From the NCBI GenBank assembly GCA_041394245.1, contig JAWKIR010000004.1:372001-436000 (forward strand): a DNA stretch of 64,000 nt, in the 5' to 3' direction. The position numbers were made by a program, and so were the translations under genes. The notes beneath the pieces are model-generated. The model did no database searches. It was not told where the DNA came from and saw nothing but the letters and a program-made list of their open reading frames with translations. Source of the stretch: Acidimicrobiales bacterium (GTDB taxonomy: Bacteria > Actinomycetota > Acidimicrobiia > Acidimicrobiales > Aldehydirespiratoraceae). Positions 62,045-64,000 of the stretch are shown piece after piece (position 1 is the first letter of the stretch; each line of letters starts with the position of its first letter).

Positions 62045-62095
62045 CGTTCTGTGAGCTTGAACGCCGCCTACGGCGGCGTTCAAGCTCACAGAACG
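62045..62095. terminator. 24-bp perfect hairpin, bidirectional terminator
   Basis: A perfect inverted repeat with 24-bp arms (62045-62068 and 62072-62095) and a three-base loop. It lies between the stops of two convergent genes (62043 and 62107). There is no U-run on either side, which fits the hairpin-only terminators of high-GC bacteria. The arm begins CGTTCTGTGAGC. It could also be a copy of a dispersed repeat. Confidence 0.8.
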
Positions 62096-62106
62096 GCGGT
62101 CGAACG

Positions 62107-63399
62107 TCAGTTGCGGCCGTCGAGGAGGCCGGCCACCAGGGCCGCGACCTCGCTGCGCTCGCTGCGGGTGAGCGTGACATGGCCGAAGAGCGGGTGGCCG
62201 CGGAGATGATCGACCACGGCGCCGATGCCGTCGTAGCGGCCGACCCGGAGGTTGTCGCGCTGGGCCACGTCGTGGGTCAGCACGACCTTGGTGTTCTCGC
62301 CGACCCGGGTGAGTGCGGTGAGCAACACGTTGCGCTCGAGGTTCTGGGCCTCGTCGACGATCACGAACGTGTCGGTGATCGAGCGGCCCCGGATATGGGT
62401 GAGGGGGAGCACCTCGAGCAGTTCGCGATGGATGACCTCGTCGACCACCTCGGGGCCGGCGATCGCCTCCAGAGCATCGTGGACCGCCGCTGCCCACGGC
62501 GACATCTTCTCGCTCTCCGAGCCGGGCAGGTAGCCGAGGTCCTGCCCGCCCACCGCATAGAGCGGGCGGAAGATCATGACCTTCGCGTGCGATCGCTTCT
62601 CGAGTACGGCATCGAGCGCGGCGGCGAGCGCCAACACGCTCTTGCCGGTACCGGCGCGGCCGCCGAGCGACACGATGCCCACCCGGTCGTCGGTCAGGAG
62701 GTCGAGGGCGACGTGTTGTTCGGCCGAACGGGCCCGCACGTCGAACACCGGTCGATCGATGATGCGGTGGACCCGCTTGTCGGACTGGATCCGTCCGAGT
62801 CCGGACTGTGACCCTGCGACCAGGGCCACACCGGTGTTGACGGGGAGGTCCCGTGCCTCGGCCAGATCACACACACCCTCGGCGTAGAGGTCGTCGACCG
62901 TGGCACCGTCGACGATGATGTCGGTGAAACCCGTCCACCCGTCGTCGGCGACGTCGGTGTCGCGGAACTCGGAGGCTTCGAGTCCGATCACCCCGGCCTT
63001 GAGGCGCAACGGCAGGTCCTTCGAGACGAGCACGACCGATGCCCCCTCGGCGGCGAGGTTGGCGGCGACGCTGAGGATCCGGTTGTCGTTGGTGTCGTCG
63101 CGGAACCCGTCGGGCAGGCTCTCGCGAGACGTGTGGTTCAGCTCGACGCGAACCGTGCCGCCCGAATCGTTCACCGGGAGCGGGTCGAGCAGGCTCCCGT
63201 GTTCCTCGCGTAACTCCTCGAGGGCACGAAGCGCGCTGCGCGCGGCCCACCCGAGTTCGAGGTGATGTCGTTTCGCTTCCAGCTCGGTGAGCGTGGCGAG
63301 CGGAATGACGACGGCGTGTTCCTCGAAACGGCGGAGCGCGGATGGATCGCTCAGCAGCACAGATGTGTCGAGGACGTAGGTACGGCTCGTGCCTGGCAT
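62107..63399 (-). CDS. PIN domain-PhoH family RNase/ATPase (PhoH2-like)
   Basis: 430 residues. The N-terminal PIN nuclease domain (about 1-135) has acidic residues in YVLDTSVLLSDP, TLTELEAKRHH and DDTNDNRILSVAANL. The C-terminal PhoH ATPase (about 230-430) has Walker A GGRAGTGKSVLALAAAL, MIFRPLYAVGGQDLGYLPG and Walker B DTFVIVDEAQNLE. PhoH2 proteins unwind and cut RNA, and some have an upstream PhoAT antitoxin. No such small gene is evident here. TAGCTT lies nine bases before the ATG. Confidence 0.93.
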   Translation of the reverse strand: MPGTSRTYVLDTSVLLSDPSALRRFEEHAVVIPLATLTELEAKRHHLELGWAARSALRALEELREEHGSLLDPLPVNDSGGTVRVELNHTSRESLPDGFRDDTNDNRILSVAANLAAEGASVVLVSKDLPLRLKAGVIGLEASEFRDTDVADDGWTGFTDIIVDGATVDDLYAEGVCDLAEARDLPVNTGVALVAGSQSGLGRIQSDKRVHRIIDRPVFDVRARSAEQHVALDLLTDDRVGIVSLGGRAGTGKSVLALAAALDAVLEKRSHAKVMIFRPLYAVGGQDLGYLPGSESEKMSPWAAAVHDALEAIAGPEVVDEVIHRELLEVLPLTHIRGRSITDTFVIVDEAQNLERNVLLTALTRVGENTKVVLTHDVAQRDNLRVGRYDGIGAVVDHLRGHPLFGHVTLTRSERSEVAALVAGLLDGRN

Positions 63400-63447
63400 G
63401 TGCTCGCGAAGCTATCCCTGCGCGCGGAGCGCGTTGCGGACCCGGGC

Positions 63448-64000
63448 TTACGAGACGCTGACGCGGATGGTGTGCCAACCCTCGGCGCCGTCGGGGTCGA
63501 CTCGCTTCGGTCCGAGGGGCTGCAGGACCCCATCGCCGTCGACGGCGCGGACCTGCAGGACGTGGTCACCGGGGGACGCGTCCCACTCGGTCTTCCACTG
63601 CACCCAGGTCTCGTCGCTCCCCGGCGCGGCGATCTCACACTCGACCCAGTCGCCGTCGTCGATCGACAACTCGACCGCGCGGATGCCGCGAGGTGGGGAC
63701 CAGGCGACCCCGGCGACCACAGTCCGCCCGGAAGCGACGGTGTCTCGATGGCGCGGCACATCGATCCGCGACATGGACTTCATCGGACCTTCCTTCGACC
63801 AGCCCCTGGAGATCCAGTAGCCGTCGAAGTCGTCCCAGGTCGTGAGCGAGATCTCCTCGATCCATTTGACGGCCGAGACGTAGCCGTAGAGGCCGGCGAC
63901 CACGAGACGGGCCGGGAAGCCGTGGATGATCGGCAGCGGCTCGCCGTTCATGCCGACGGCGAGCAGCGCCGTGCGGCCGTCGTCGAGCGTGTCGGTGGGG
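63448..64000 (-). CDS. Sulfite-oxidase-family molybdoenzyme, C-terminal part
   Basis: The frame is open to the right edge, so the N-terminus is missing. The visible part has NGEPLPIIHGFPARLVVAGLYG, SAVKWIEEISLTT and WISRGWSKEGPMKSMSRID, which belong to the molybdopterin-binding core, then a Mo-co dimerisation (Ig-like) domain (VVAGVAWSPPRGIRAVELSI, WVQWKTEWDASPGDHVLQVR). It uses the cofactor made by moaA/moaC/moeA in this window. A membrane-bound actinobacterial type is likely; the substrate is not known. Confidence 0.88.
   Translation of the reverse strand, partial: PTDTLDDGRTALLAVGMNGEPLPIIHGFPARLVVAGLYGYVSAVKWIEEISLTTWDDFDGYWISRGWSKEGPMKSMSRIDVPRHRDTVASGRTVVAGVAWSPPRGIRAVELSIDDGDWVECEIAAPGSDETWVQWKTEWDASPGDHVLQVRAVDGDGVLQPLGPKRVDPDGAEGWHTIRVSVS

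Overview
The window is 64 kb of high-GC DNA packed with genes on both strands. Gaps are short (none over about 300 bases lacks a gene) and four-base ATGA/GTGA start-stop overlaps are common. GTG and TTG starts are frequent. The gene set (RpoD-like group sigma factor, Rpf-like muralytic protein, coproporphyrin-type HemH, an F420-type luciferase-like oxidoreductase, Glp-type MoeA, an actinobacterial FmdB/SAF pair) points to an actinobacterium. The compact layout and the local gene combinations fit class Acidimicrobiia (Ilumatobacter-like). That placement is inference; no 16S gene is present.

Layout. 1-2.3 kb: tail of an SLH-domain protein and a thioredoxin-fold membrane protein with two unknowns. 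2.3-8.2 kb: mutM, an unknown, an SDR epimerase, topoisomerase IV subunit A, and a thioredoxin-like lipoprotein whose first active-site Cys codon is TGA (candidate selenoprotein). 8.3-9.9 kb: HTH regulator, a small protein and a sigma-70 factor, headed by an AT-rich operator island. 10-15.9 kb: complete Mrp/Mnh Na+/H+ antiporter operon (A+B fused, C, D, E, F, G). 15.9-21.4 kb: topoisomerase IV subunit B, YihY-SnoaL fusion, PD-(D/E)XK nuclease, orphan ParA with a small membrane partner. 21.5-27.5 kb: DUF1501/DUF1800 pair, then a two-component system with an MFS exporter. 27.5-38.5 kb: hemH, Rpf-like protein, glutaredoxin, enoyl-CoA hydratase family protein, SGNH hydrolase, ABC-F ATPase, NfuA-like protein, lipoprotein, dxs, PAP2 protein, hotdog thioesterase. 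38.5-43.4 kb: tldD, two tldE paralogues, uppP. 43.4-49.7 kb: SAF protein, FmdB-like protein, plsY, galU, moeA/glp, moaA, moaC, GlpR-like membrane protein, tRNA-Ala. 49.8-58 kb: two flavodoxin-fold oxidoreductases, then a branched-chain-amino-acid-type ABC system compressed into three polypeptides, one an MFS-LivF fusion and one a LivH-LivM-LivG fusion. 58-64 kb: AAA ATPase, LLM oxidoreductase, lipoprotein, phosphoribosyltransferase, NTF2-like protein, PIN-PhoH protein, and a sulfite-oxidase-type molybdoenzyme running off the end.

How things connect. The moeA/moaA/moaC genes make molybdenum cofactor, which the sulfite-oxidase-like enzyme at the right edge would use. MoeA here may also be the cell-division adaptor Glp, since galU lies upstream and a GlpR-like membrane protein downstream. 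The two topoisomerase IV genes flank sigma and Mrp genes and share a spaced upstream motif. Many genes carry a TANNNT box 6-7 bases before the start codon, indicating widespread leaderless transcription.

The strongest candidates for something new are the UxxC thioredoxin-like selenoprotein at 7566-8159 with an in-frame hairpin just after TGA, and the fused transporter locus at 51064-57901.
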